DNA of 64,000 bases from positions 124,001 to 188,000 of the forward strand of contig CP084610.1 of the NCBI GenBank assembly GCA_025917655.1. The letters are read 5' to 3'. Positions within the stretch are counted from its first letter, which is position 1. Each line of letters begins with the position of its first letter. A program made the translations under genes and the position numbers. The notes below the pieces were generated by a model that was given only the letters and a program-made list of their open reading frames with translations, had not been told where the DNA came from and did no database searches. Positions 38,301 through 48,704 of the stretch are shown in pieces. Origin of the DNA: Chlorella sorokiniana (taxonomy: Eukaryota > Chlorophyta > Trebouxiophyceae > Chlorellales > Chlorellaceae).

Positions 38301-40382
38301 CTTGCAGCTTGTGCACCTCGTGCCCCTGCTGAGCGCGCTGTGCTGTGCTCGCTGTGCCCGCGCAGTGATGGATGAACGCATGACGCAGCCCTTCAGCGTG
38401 GCGGAGGTGAAGACGCTGATGCAGCAGCTGCTCAGGTGGGCCGCTGGGCTGGGAGCATGGTGAAGATGATAGTGGGGGTGGGAGGGTGGGCTGGAGAAAG
38501 TGACAAATTGTGGAAGGGACTGACGCTGGGTGGATCGCGACAGTAACCAGCCGCTGCCGCCCTGGGCATCCGCCGCTCCCCGCTGTTCCATTGTGTGGGG
38601 CGGTCTGCCGTCGTGTCCATGACCCCTTCCCCCCCCTGCTTGCCCTTCGTTTCGCTACGGACCCTTCGCCTCTACCCACTCATGAAGCGGTTGTGGGCCC
38701 CCATCCACATTTCCACCCACCCACCACACCCGCCCCGCACAATTTCCCTCTCCTCGTTACACACAACCCAACAACCAACCAAACAATCGTCTGCCCCGTT
38801 CACCCCCCGCAGCGGCATGGCGTACCTGCACGACAGCTGGGTGCTGCACCGGGACCTGAAGACCTCCAACATCCTCTACACCAACAGGGGAGAGCTGAAG
38901 CTGTGCGACTTTGGGCTGGCGCGGCAGGCAAGCGGCACGGCCAAGAGGCGGGACGGGGGCTGGCAAAAAACGCAGGCTGGCGATGAGGCAGCCAAAAGCA
39001 GGGCACGCGGCAAGCCAGGGCCAGCGCCAGCCGCGCTGTCGCCCGCGCCCACCTCCCGCCAATGTTTTGCGCCTTGCTTCTCAGCCTCCTTGACCCGTCA
39101 TTCCACGACTTTCCACCCCGCCGCTCTGCAGTACGGCTCCCCTCTGGCCCCTACACCCACATGGTGGTCACCCTGTGGTATCGCCCCCCGAGCTGCTGCT
39201 GGGCGCCGAGAAGTACTCCACCGCCGTGGATGTCTGGTCCATCGGCTGCATCATGGCGGAACTGCTCAGGTGGGTGGGCGTCATGTTGGATGGGGCGGTG
39301 GGCATGGAGCTGAGGGGGGGGCCGAAGGGCCGAAGGGTTGTTGGCGGCGAAGGGGTGGCGGCGGCGGCTGCACATGAAACCCGGGGGCTGGTGGGGTGGA
39401 GACCTGGTTTGGAGCGCTGTCCTTGTCATCATCATCATCAGCATCATCATGTTTATGCTTTGTTCCGGGCTGCCGGCTCCGATTCGTGCTGGCCCTCCCC
39501 CATGCTTGCTGGTGCAGCAAGGAGGCGCTGTTTCCGGCCAAGAGCGAGATTGAGCTGCTGACCATGATATTGAAGACGTGCGGCTCTCCCACCGAGCAGA
39601 CATGGCCAGGTGTGCCAGCCGAGCTGCGACTGCCGCCACGCGTCCCTCGCTGCCGCTGGCTTGTTGGCGATGCCGCCGCCCACGCACGATGCTGCATTGC
39701 ACAACCATGGCTCACGTCAGGTCATGCGGGCGGCAGCAGCCGGTTGTGCACGCTGTTGCCCTTGGGAAGCGCCACACGGTTTCCCACCCCCATCCGCGCC
39801 CCTGAGCCCCTCTTTGTCCCCCCGTCTATGTGGCAACGCAACCGGCAGGCCTGAGCCAGCTGAAGGGCGCCAAGAAGTTCAACCTGGGCAAGTACCCGGC
39901 CGGCAACCTGCGCCAGCGCTTCCCCCGCGGGCCTCGGCTTCGACGGCCGCCCTCCGCTGAGCGAGGCGGGCTTCGACCTGCTGCGCCGCCTGCTGGAGCT
40001 CTGCCCGGTGAGTGGGCCTGGCGCCTGAGAAGCACCGCCTGTGTGGATGCAGTGGAGCGGCGGCGTTCGGTGGCTGACCCTGCGCCGCCTCTGTACACAC
40101 GACTTGCCTCTGCTCGCATGACTTCAGTGCGCCTCCCCTCCTTCCCGCGCACCCACACGTCAGCCTCTCCTCCCCCACCCACCACGCACCCCCACCCACA
40201 CCCTGCTTGCGCAGGAGAAGCGCATCAGCTGCGCCGAGGCGCTGAGGCACCCCTGGTTCTCGGAGCAGCCGCTGCCCAAGGACACCGCCCTCATGCCCAC
40301 CTTCCCCGCCACCAACGACTCGGTGCAGGCGCGGCACGCAGCGCAGCGCCGCCACGTGGCGGCGGCCGCCGCCGGGCGGTGA
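35371..40382 (+). CDS. CDKG: CDK11/CDKG-type (PITSLRE) cyclin-dependent kinase
   Basis: CDK11 in animals and CDKG in plants phosphorylate splicing and transcription factors in the nucleus. The gene starts at 35371 with an alternating Arg/Asp region ([20 protein letters not shown], then RRDDRDR), the usual CDK11 N-terminus. Low-complexity acidic exons and [13 protein letters not shown] (36490) follow. The kinase domain begins near 36955: [38 protein letters not shown] (the PITSLRE helix as PLTSIRE), then the hinge [10 protein letters not shown]. Catalytic [50 protein letters not shown] and [14 protein letters not shown] come next. All key catalytic residues are present. The stop is at 40380-40382. 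Frame slips occur at homopolymers, including A4 at 36484-36487 and C6 at 39184-39189 just before the PPELLLG motif. Introns are short and G-rich. Confidence 0.93.
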
Positions 40383-41258
40383 GCGGCGGCGGCGCGGGGG
40401 CCAGCCCGCTGCGTTCTTTTTTTCTCTCTTTTACCTGACTTGATCAGAAGTGTGCTGACTTTGACTTGAGTGTGGAGGACAGGGCGTGCGTGCGCATATG
40501 CAATCGACATCAGCTGTCTCTGGAAGGCTGCCATGGCGGCGGCTCGTCAAAGCGCTAGCGCCCTGCATGCCGCAGCCGCTTCACGCCAGCTCTCCGCTTG
40601 ACTATGACTTGATACGAGGTTCAAGCTGTTAATTTTACCAGCCGGCAGTGCGCAGTCGCTGCCTTGCATTCGCCAGGCTAGCTGGACCAGCGCTGCCCTT
40701 CAGCAACACGACGGCAAAGGTCGACCTTGCTTGGTGCTGCCCTTGCTTGGCAGGCGGCTCAGGCTCGTTTGCAGCCTTGTTCACTCTGCCTCTCGCCATT
40801 GCATCTGGCGCTCCTCTCAGTGGGACAGCCGGCATGGGCCATCCCCTGCTGTCGAGGCACCTGTGCTTTCTTCAGTGCTCACCCGCCCTGCTGGCCCACT
40901 CATCTGGGCATGTCCAAGGCTCACTGCACGGCGTGCGTTGAGCTGCAATCAAGAGATCGTTTTGGATCGCACATGCAAGCGAGCTGCTCCTCGATTGCCT
41001 CGGACGGGTGGTGAGGCCCCGACCGTCAGGTTCACGCTCGGAGGCTTGAGCACCTGATCGGCAGCACAGTCCTGCTCCAGAGTGCCTCCACAGCCCACAA
41101 TACGGACGTGCTGCAGGTGCGTTGAGCTGCGCTGGAATGCGTCCGCCGCCGCTGCTGCCAGCAAAGCCGCCGCCGCTCCCGGCGGCACCAGGAGGAGGCC
41201 GCAGCTACTCACACGGATGCCGCACAATTTGAGCGGCCCCGCAGGCTGAAGCTGAAGC
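40383..41258. other. Intergenic spacer between the CDK and GT90 genes
   Basis: Both flanking genes are on +. The spacer should hold the kinase 3' UTR and the glycosyltransferase promoter. No conserved ORF, RNA gene or repeat is visible. Confidence 0.5.
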
Positions 41259-44200
41259 ATGAGCCGTAAGCCGGAGCGGGGCCCGCGGCGGCTGTGCGGG
41301 CCCGGCGTGCCTTGCAACCTCCTCGGCGGCGCCCTCGTGGCGCTCTTCACCTTCAAGGCGAGTTTGTGGTCCATGAACCGCCGCGCTCCGCGTGCTAGCC
41401 AGCCACGCTGTGCGCCCGCCTGGCGTCGCTTGCCCCATTGCCGGGCAGCGGCACGCCGGGCGCTTGACTTTGGAGGAGCCTGCCCCGTGTCTGGCCCCCG
41501 CCTCTGGCCGAAGCCCTCTCGCCGGTGCCTCCCTCCTTCCGTCACGCGCAGCTGTTCACCACCAACCCGTTTGACCCCGTCACCACCCTGCGGCGGGACG
41601 ACCCGCTGGAACGACGGGCCCGGGGCACGTTTGTGGAGGTGCGTACGCATGTGTGTGTGCATGTGTGTGCATGTGTGTGTGTGTGTGTGTGTGTGTGTAT
41701 GAGCATGTGCTTTAGCCGCCTAGCGGCGGCGTGCCTCCACGGCTTCTTCTGCCGCAGCCGCGTCGAAAGCAGGAACAGCAGGGGCCCCAACGCTCGCTTG
41801 AGCCGGGCATCAAGGTCCGCTCCAAATCCAAGCTCCTGTGTCTGATGCTGGCATGCCTGCCCGGCGGCATGCGCCCGCCTGCTCTTGTGCAGGTCAGCAA
41901 GCGCAGCCACGCGTACCTGCAGGGCAGGCTGTGGGACCGCCACCCAGGCAGCTACACCGCCAACGTGTCGGCGCGCTACGAGCCCTCCAGCCCGCAGGAG
42001 GCCCAGCAGGCGCGCCGCCGCCGCTGCCGCGGCTGCCTCGCTTCTTAGAGCCGCCGGCCCTGCTTGCTGGAGCAGCGGGGGGGAGACGAGCGGGCTCCTT
42101 TCCCGCTCGTCTCCCGCACACCTCGGGGTGCCAGCTTCTTGGAAGCTTGAGCCTGCCGCCCTTCTGTCCCCCCCCCCTTCCTGCAGCTCTCGCAAGAGCG
42201 CTCGGTCTACCTCGACCTGATCCGGCAGGACCTGCTGCCGTGGAAGGACAGCGGCATCACGCACGTGAGCACCCCCCTCCCCTCTTGGCCCCCTTCGCCC
42301 CCGCCTGCCGCCACCAGCATTCCGCCATATATACTCCAGATGCCTGCCTGCCTGCCGAGCCGGCCGCCCAGCCAGGCCCCCGTGCACGTCCGCAGCCTGC
42401 CCTGCTGGGCGCGCGCTGGCTCTTCGGAGGGTGTCCTGTACCGCTGGCACCGCACCACACCGTACCGCCTGTTGTCTGTACCGCAGGAGCTGGTGGAGGG
42501 GGCCTCCATTATGTATGACGACTGCGACGGCGACATGCTGCGCTTCCAGGCGAGCCGCCGGGCTGCCTGGATTCAGCATGTGCTGTGTGTGTGTGTCGAT
42601 GTGTGCACATCCTCGTGCTTGCATGCATGCGTGTGTGCGTGCCAGCGCCTGTGTGCCGCAGCAGTCGGCAGGCGCGTGTGTGTGGCCGGGGATAGGGCCA
42701 GAGGAGGGCGCGCCCCTTTGATGTCAGCCGCTGCGGCCCCCTCCCATCGCCAGGTCATCAACGGCTCGCTGTGGGTCCAACACATAACGGAGCGGTGAGG
42801 CTGCCGCCGCTCCGGCCTTTTCAAATGATTCGAAACGCGAGAATGAACGAAAGGAAGGGAGGGTGCGGCACCGCGCTGCTCGCTGCCCGCCGGTGGCTGG
42901 CAGCTGCCCCACCCTCCCCACCCCACCCACGCCGCCTCCACCAACCGCCCTGCAGCCTGGAGGGCGGCTGGTACCCCGCCCCCATTGGTCCTGGCAACGC
43001 CGCGGCCAAGGGACGCATCCCGTTTGCCGTGCTGGCGCTGCTGGAGACGCTGCGCGCCTTCCCAGGCCAGGTGGGGCGGCGGCAGCTGCGGCGGCTTCAG
43101 GGCAGGGAGGCAAGGGAGGCGCCGCTCGGCAGCCTGGCATAGCAGCAAGGGCCTTGCCCAGCGACTACACTGGGCGCTGAGGAACAGCCAACCCTCGTGC
43201 CCTCGCATGTTTTGCTTTGTGGCACAGCCAGCTGAGGCGCCTCGCCGCCGCACGGCGCGGCCGAGCCGCCGCTGCTGACGTTTGCTGCCACTGCCCCGTC
43301 ATCCCTGTCCCATGCGCACCTGACCTGACCTGGCCATGCACATCTGTACATCCCCCTCCCCCCTCACCCCCCACCCGAACACCCACCCACCCACAGACCC
43401 ACACCACATACCGCCCCCGCCGCCGCCATCCCGCCCGCCGCACGCAGGTGCCCGACGTGGATGCCGTGCTGCACACCGCCGACTTCCCCTGCATCCCGAG
43501 CGGCCCCGGCAGGACGGCGCACTCCCGCTGCCCATCCTGGGCCTGCAGGTGGCCGCCGCTGCTGCTGGCCCCTTGTACTGCTGCTGCTGCCGCTGCTGCT
43601 GCTGCTGATGACCCCTTGCACTGCTGCTGCTGGCACTGCTGGCCTGCGGCTGATGACCCCTTGCACTGCTGCTGCTGGCGCTGCTGGCCTGCTGCTGTCG
43701 CCGCTCCGCCGCCCTGTGGCAGCAGGCTGCGCTTGCGTCGTGAACCCGGACTTGATCCCTGCCTTTTAGCCCTGCCCGCCGCCAGGGCTCGCGCCGCCAC
43801 GCCGACATCCCCTTCCCAGACTACACTTACTGGGGCAACGAGCATCAGTACCTGCAGGTACTGTCCGATGGTACAAGCAGTACCAGATGCAGCGCGGCTG
43901 TGGGGGCCGTGCACCGTGCTGTTGCTGCAGCAGGGATGGCTCAACGCATGAGCAGCACTGGCGCCTGGGCCGCCGCTGCCACACATTTCCCTTGAACAAT
44001 AGGGAATGAGGCGACTCTGCACTGCAGCCTGATCCCCGATGGGTCCGCACGTCTTTGCGTCAGCAAGCGGGGGCAGGGCGCCGCTGTTGGCCGTCCCCTG
44101 CCACCACATCTCTCCCTGTGCTGCCGCTCGCTGCGCTTCGCCCAACACAGACCTCCTCCCCCCCACACACACACTGGCACCGCCCCCCTCTGCCTTACGG

Positions 44201-45561
44201 CGAGCCCCTGGGCCGTTCGCCCACTGCTGGCACTCTGCCTGCGGTTTGCCACTGCTGCCCTCCTCCCTCCATCCCGGTCGCTCGCCCCTCGCCCCTCCCC
44301 CTCGCCCCCTCCCTCTTACCACTCACCTGCCCCCCTCACCCCTCCCCCCCACCCTCCCTGCGCCGCCTGCAGGACCCCTGGGGCTCGCCGGTGCAGGGGT
44401 GGGGCAACCAGGCGGAGCTGCTAGCCCGCAAGTACGAAAACGTGAGGCGGCGCGGCGGTGCTTGCATGCGTGTGTGTGTGTGGTGGGGGAGATGCTGCGC
44501 GCGACAGGCGGTTTGTGGCCCAGTCTGTCCCAGCATGGCTCCCACACCCACGAACACACTGTGTGTATGCAGGTGTCCCTGCTGGATCGCATCCCGCAGG
44601 CATCCTGGCGGGGCCGCACCAAGGACGAGCGGTACCCCGAGCGGGACCACATCAGGTGGGGGCCCTGCCTGCTTAGGGGACCACCCGACAAGGCGCGCGG
44701 CCGGGAGGGAAGAAAGGAGAAGAAGGGAGCACGCCCTCGGGTGCCTGCTGGAGGCGCTGCAGCCGCTGGCTGCCGCACATGGCAGACATTGCAAGGAGCT
44801 GGGGCTGGCCGGAGGCAGCTGGCGCAAGCGACGCGTCGGTATGCGTGTGCATCGGCAGCCGCCGGCAGCTGCAGCCAGCCACAGGGGAGGCTGCCAGTCA
44901 GACTGCAGCGGAAGGCACCCCCAACCCCTGCCCCCCATCCCCCACCCCCACTCACACCCATCCCACGCCCCTTGTCCCCCAGGCGTGTGTTTGTGGGCTG
45001 TGTGGAGGAGCTCAAGGGGGCTGGGCGCCCGCCGACGCCGCGCTGCTCAACGTGCTGCAGCCGCCGCTGGCTCTGCAGGACACCTGCGACTACCGGTGAG
45101 CGCAGCTGGGTGGGGGCCGGCAGCGGCGCTGGGAATGCAGCTGCGGGCGGGGCTGCCCCCCGCGGCACGCCGACAAGCGGGCTGTCCCGCTGCGGGCTGC
45201 GCGTTTGCAGCCACCCTGCTGCAGCTGTCTCTCAGCGCCAGCCACACCCCTGCCCTCTCCCTGCCATCGGCCCCGCCGCGGCTTGGGCATGCCCTGCCGC
45301 CCTACACCCACCATGCCCGTGCCCCCCGTCTCCCCTTCTCCCCCTTTCCGTCGTACCGCCCAGCTACTCGGTGTACATCGAGAGCGGTGCCTACGCCTCC
45401 AACCTCAAGCAGAAGCTGGCCTGCGGCTCGTTGCTGCTGGCGCTGCGCATCGACCACTGGGAGTTCTACTCGCGGCTGCTGCGCCCGGGGCTGGAGTATG
45501 TGGAGGTGGATGACGCGGAGGAGGGGCTGTGCGAGCGGGTGAGCGGCTGGCTGGGTGGATG

Positions 45562-45594
<33 letters not shown>

Positions 45595-47398
45595 GGGACA
45601 GAGTCAGGGGCTGTGCGAGCGGGTGAGGGGCTGGCTGGGTGTGTGAGGAGGGATTGTGTGGTTGGTCGAGGGCAGGGGGTGGGGTGTGGGGGGGGACTCG
45701 GGGTGGGCAGACGCGGTCAGCGCGACTGACAACGCCGGAGGATGGTGGCGGTGGTGGGAAGGGTGGCAAAAGGGGCCCTTCCTGGGGGGTAAGTTAGGTG
45801 AGGGAGAGGGAGCAGGGCTGCTGGAAGACGGTTATAGGGGCCTCTCAGGCGTGGTGCACCCAGGGACCCTCGAGAGGCACCGCCCTGCCAGCGTGCTGCT
45901 TCGGCGCCGGCCCCACCCGCTACCCACCCACCCACCCGCCGCCGCCGCCCCTGCCGCAGGTGGTCAACATCACGCGTGACCTGAACGCCGCCTTTGGCTC
46001 CCGGCTGGGCCAGCAGGCCCTGGCTAGCCGCGGCGAGCTGACGCCCACGCTGGCGCTGCAACTGAAGCGCATGCGCCGCGACCCCCTGCTCTCCGCGCTG
46101 CTCGACGGCGCGGGCGTCGCCGCGGGCGGCGCGCCGCCGCGCCGGGAGCAGCTGCCGGCGGCGCCTGTGCCGGGTGCCGGGGGCAACTACTCCTGGGGCA
46201 GCCCCCTGCTGCCGTGGGAGATTGCGGCCAACGGGCAGCGGTTTGTACTGCAGGCGGTACGCATGCGGGACGTGCTGCTGTACATCAGGTGGGCGGCGGC
46301 TCCCGGCTGGATGTGCCGCGATGAACGATGCGAACTGCCGCTGCGCACTTTGTTGCGGGCCAGGGGCAGGGAAGCAACACGTTGCGCTCGGCCGCAGGGT
46401 CAATGCAGACACCCCTGCAGTTCACTGTCGCTCTATCTGCTTCCACTGTTGCCGGTGCTGCCCCCACCACCACCACCACCACACACACTCACGCCCACAC
46501 ACACACACCCCAACCACCCCACCCCGCAGGGACCTCCTGCGCGCCTACTCGGCCCTGCAGCGCCACCCCATCCGCCCCTCTTGGAACCGCCACTCCCGCG
46601 CCGCCTGCTACACCGGCGCCCGCCTGCTGGCCGAGTTTGGCACGCCGCACGGCGAGGACGCCGCCATCATTGAGGCCGCCTACCCATGGCTCCGCCGCCA
46701 CACCGGGGTGAGGCCTGCTGTCTCTGTTTTTGCTTTTTGTTTTGTTGTTTTGTTTGCACTGTGGAGGGGTTGTGAACCCCGGCAGGCATGTGTGGGTCGG
46801 GGGTTGGCATGTGCCAAAGTGCGTGGTGCGGTCTGGGCCTGACAGGCTGCGCGGCGGCAGCTGACAGCTGGCGCATAAGCGTGAGTCTGAGCCGGGCCGG
46901 GCAGCCACAGAGCCGCCGAGAGGGCGCGCTGCCAGCTGGCCGCGTGGACGTGTCTGGACATGGCTGGGTGTTTGGTGACGGGGAGGATGGGCTGTGTCCT
47001 GGCCCCACCCATCTCCCCCACACACAAAACACACGCCCCCAACTGTGCAGGCTGCCAACAGGACCAAGAAGCGGCGGCGGAGGAGCCGCAAAGCCCCTAG
47101 AAGCGTGCCTGGGCGCAGTCGCCTGGCCAGGGCGTGTCGTGGATCACGGCAGACGCGCCGGTTTGGATGGCGTGCCGCCGCCCGGCCCCGCCGTCTTCCA
47201 CCAGCCCTTCCGGCCCCTTCCAGCCCGCCGTTCTCCTGTCGCTGGCTTTTGCTTGGCTTTCTTTTAAAGCTGCTTTTGTTTGCTTGCTGTAGTAAAAAAG
47301 AGCAGTACAGGGCTGCAGGCATCATTCGTGGCAGCATAGAGCTTGTCATTTCTTGCAAGGCCGGAAGGTCGCGGCGTGAGGAAGCTGGGTGCTGTTAG
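41259..47398 (+). CDS. GT90 (CAP10/KDELC/POGLUT-like) O-glycosyltransferase, type II membrane protein
   Basis: Glycosyltransferase family 90 enzymes transfer sugars such as glucose or xylose in the ER/Golgi. The start is followed by a hydrophobic anchor (CNLLGGALVALFTF). Exons include 41259-41357, 41552-41638, 41893 to about 42009, 42187-42264, 42487-42549, 42754-42794, 42956-43070, 43448-43548, 43770-43857, 44373-44441, 44573-44655, 44983-45095, 45364-45538, 45960-46288, 46530-46707 and 47051 onward. Family landmarks are VYLDLIRQDLLPWKDSGITH, MYDDCDGDMLRFQVINGSLW, VPDVDAVLHTADFP, DIPFPDYTYWGNEHQYL, IPQASWRGRTKDERYPERDH, YIESGAYASNLKQKLACGSL and FYSRLLRPGLEYVEV. At least two introns appear to have GC donors. 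The last exon stays open with an Arg/Lys-rich tail to 47398, overlapping a minus-strand gene, so the true stop is uncertain. Small frame slips occur near 43500 and at the G5 run 45016-45020. Confidence 0.88.
41672..41698. repeat. GT dinucleotide microsatellite in a GT90 intron
   Basis: About 13 GT/TG units directly downstream of the TFVE splice donor. Confidence 0.9.
42081..42115. repeat. Perfect 14-bp inverted repeat (hairpin) in a GT90 intron
   Basis: GGGAGACGAGCGGG at 42081-42094 is followed after a 7-base loop by its exact reverse complement at 42102-42115. It lies between the exon ending near 42009 and the exon at 42187. It would form a very stable RNA hairpin. Confidence 0.9.
43605..43694. 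repeat. 45-bp tandem repeat in a GT90 intron
   Basis: Two near-identical 45-base units begin with CTGATGACCCCTTGCACTGC at 43605 and 43650. They sit in a CTG-rich intron between the VPDVDAVLHTADFP and DIPFPDYTYWG exons. Confidence 0.85.
45564..45592. repeat. GT microsatellite in a GT90 intron
   Basis: About 14 GT units follow the splice donor at 45539. Two copies of a donor-containing segment flank it (about 45523-45563 and 45605-45648). Confidence 0.9.
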
Positions 47399-48704
47399 TA
47401 CAGGAAGCTGCTGGCTCAGCAGGCGCTGTTGCCCAGGTGCCCAACCGAGCTGGGGCGAGGCCGCGGGCGGCGGCTGCCGCGCCACGCGCCGCCGCTTGGG
47501 CAGCCGAGCGCCCGCGGCGCGGCCGCCGCCGCCGCCGCTCTCTGCGGGGCGGGCGTCACGCAGGCTCATCCCCATCTCTTCGTTCAGCTCCAGCAGCTCC
47601 TCCACAGTTGGGCAGTCACGCGGCGCGGGCTGCAAGGGGGAGGCGGGGCGGGCGCAGCGGTTGGCAGCCTGGGCACGGCTCGGGATGCACAGAGGTGCTG
47701 CCAGGGGGAAGCGGGGCACCGGGGTGGCGGCAAGCAGGGAGGCTGGCATGGAGGGGGCCAACTGGGGGCCCGGCTGCAGCCAGCTGTGTGTGTGTGTGCA
47801 GCCCCTCCCCCAAAACACCCACGGGCATGATTCTCCGTTGGGGGGCTCGATCGGGGCACCCGTCCGCTCATGCCCCTGCCCACCTTCAGGGGAGCTTCCA
47901 GCAGCTCCAGCGCCCGCTTGACCAGGGCGGAGTGCGGCCGCCGCGGCTTCTCCAGCATGCAGGGCAGCGGCGGCAGCAGGTGCAGCTCGGAGGCTGGCAG
48001 GGAAGCCGCTTCGGCGGCCGGCTCCAGGTGGAGATGGTGCCCCGCCGGCCCAGCCTCGCCAGCTGCCCGCTGCGGGGGCGGGCTGTGCGGCCCGCTTGGC
48101 ATGCTGCTGGGGTCGGAGGCGGGGCGGGGCAGCAGGGGGAGGCTGAGGGGCCTGCGGGCGTGGAGGGCGTCATCGGCTGCGCCGCCGGCGCATGCCGCCC
48201 GCGCCACCTGGCGTCCGCCTCGTGCACGGCCCAGCCGCCGCTGCCGCTCCGCCCGCAGTTCCGTAGCGCCGTCAAAAAGTGGTCGCCGGCGGCGGCAGGC
48301 ACCCACAGGGGGCTGTCCGGCTGCCGCAGGGCTGCCCCCGCCTCCGCCGGCTGGCGCTGCGGCTGCGGGTGCAGCTGCCCAGGGGGCCGCTGCGGTTGCA
48401 TCTGACCACACACTCCGCTGCCACCGTCCGCAGCGCTGTGCTCGCTGCCGGCGCGGTCGCCCCGCGTCTGGTGGGCTGCAGAAAGGGCTGCCTGAGGCAG
48501 GGGCGGGTTCAGGCTGCCTGGGCCGCTACGGCGCCTACCCAAGCTCGGCGAGCTGCCGGCGGCCACAACGCTGTCGGGGCAGGTGTAAGCCGTCAGCGAG
48601 CGGTGACGAGGAGACCGCGGTCTCTCGGTGGGTTCTGAGCCTGGAACGAGGGAGGGGAGTGGGGCCGAAAGGCTGGATGAGCGGCGTAGGAGGGGGAAAC
48701 GCAA
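47264..48704 (-). CDS. Relative of the neighbouring SBP proteins that appears to lack the SBP domain
   Basis: The stop is TAA at 47264-47266. The last exon (about 47640-47264) encodes RDCPTVEELLELNEEMGMSL and a KRRRVARQ basic patch. This matches DLPTVEELLRFNSRLQ in the SBP gene at 51.5-53.7 kb. The preceding exon encodes PHSALVKRALELLEAPLK (near 47930-47885), matching LLVQQALDVLEVPLVG of the same neighbour. Further upstream the Pro/Ala-rich text continues (DHFLTALRN near 48260) to about 48704 with at least one frame change. No CxxC/His zinc-binding array is visible up to 48.9 kb. A true ATG is not clear, since the open frame begins at a TTG. It is either a truncated third SBP paralogue or a protein sharing only the regulatory half. 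Its 3' end overlaps the last exon of the GT90 gene. Confidence 0.5.

Noticed and set aside
41672-41698. GT repeat as a possible mobile-element end or promoter element
   Set aside because: It is a plain intronic microsatellite right after a splice donor, and similar ones occur in several introns here.
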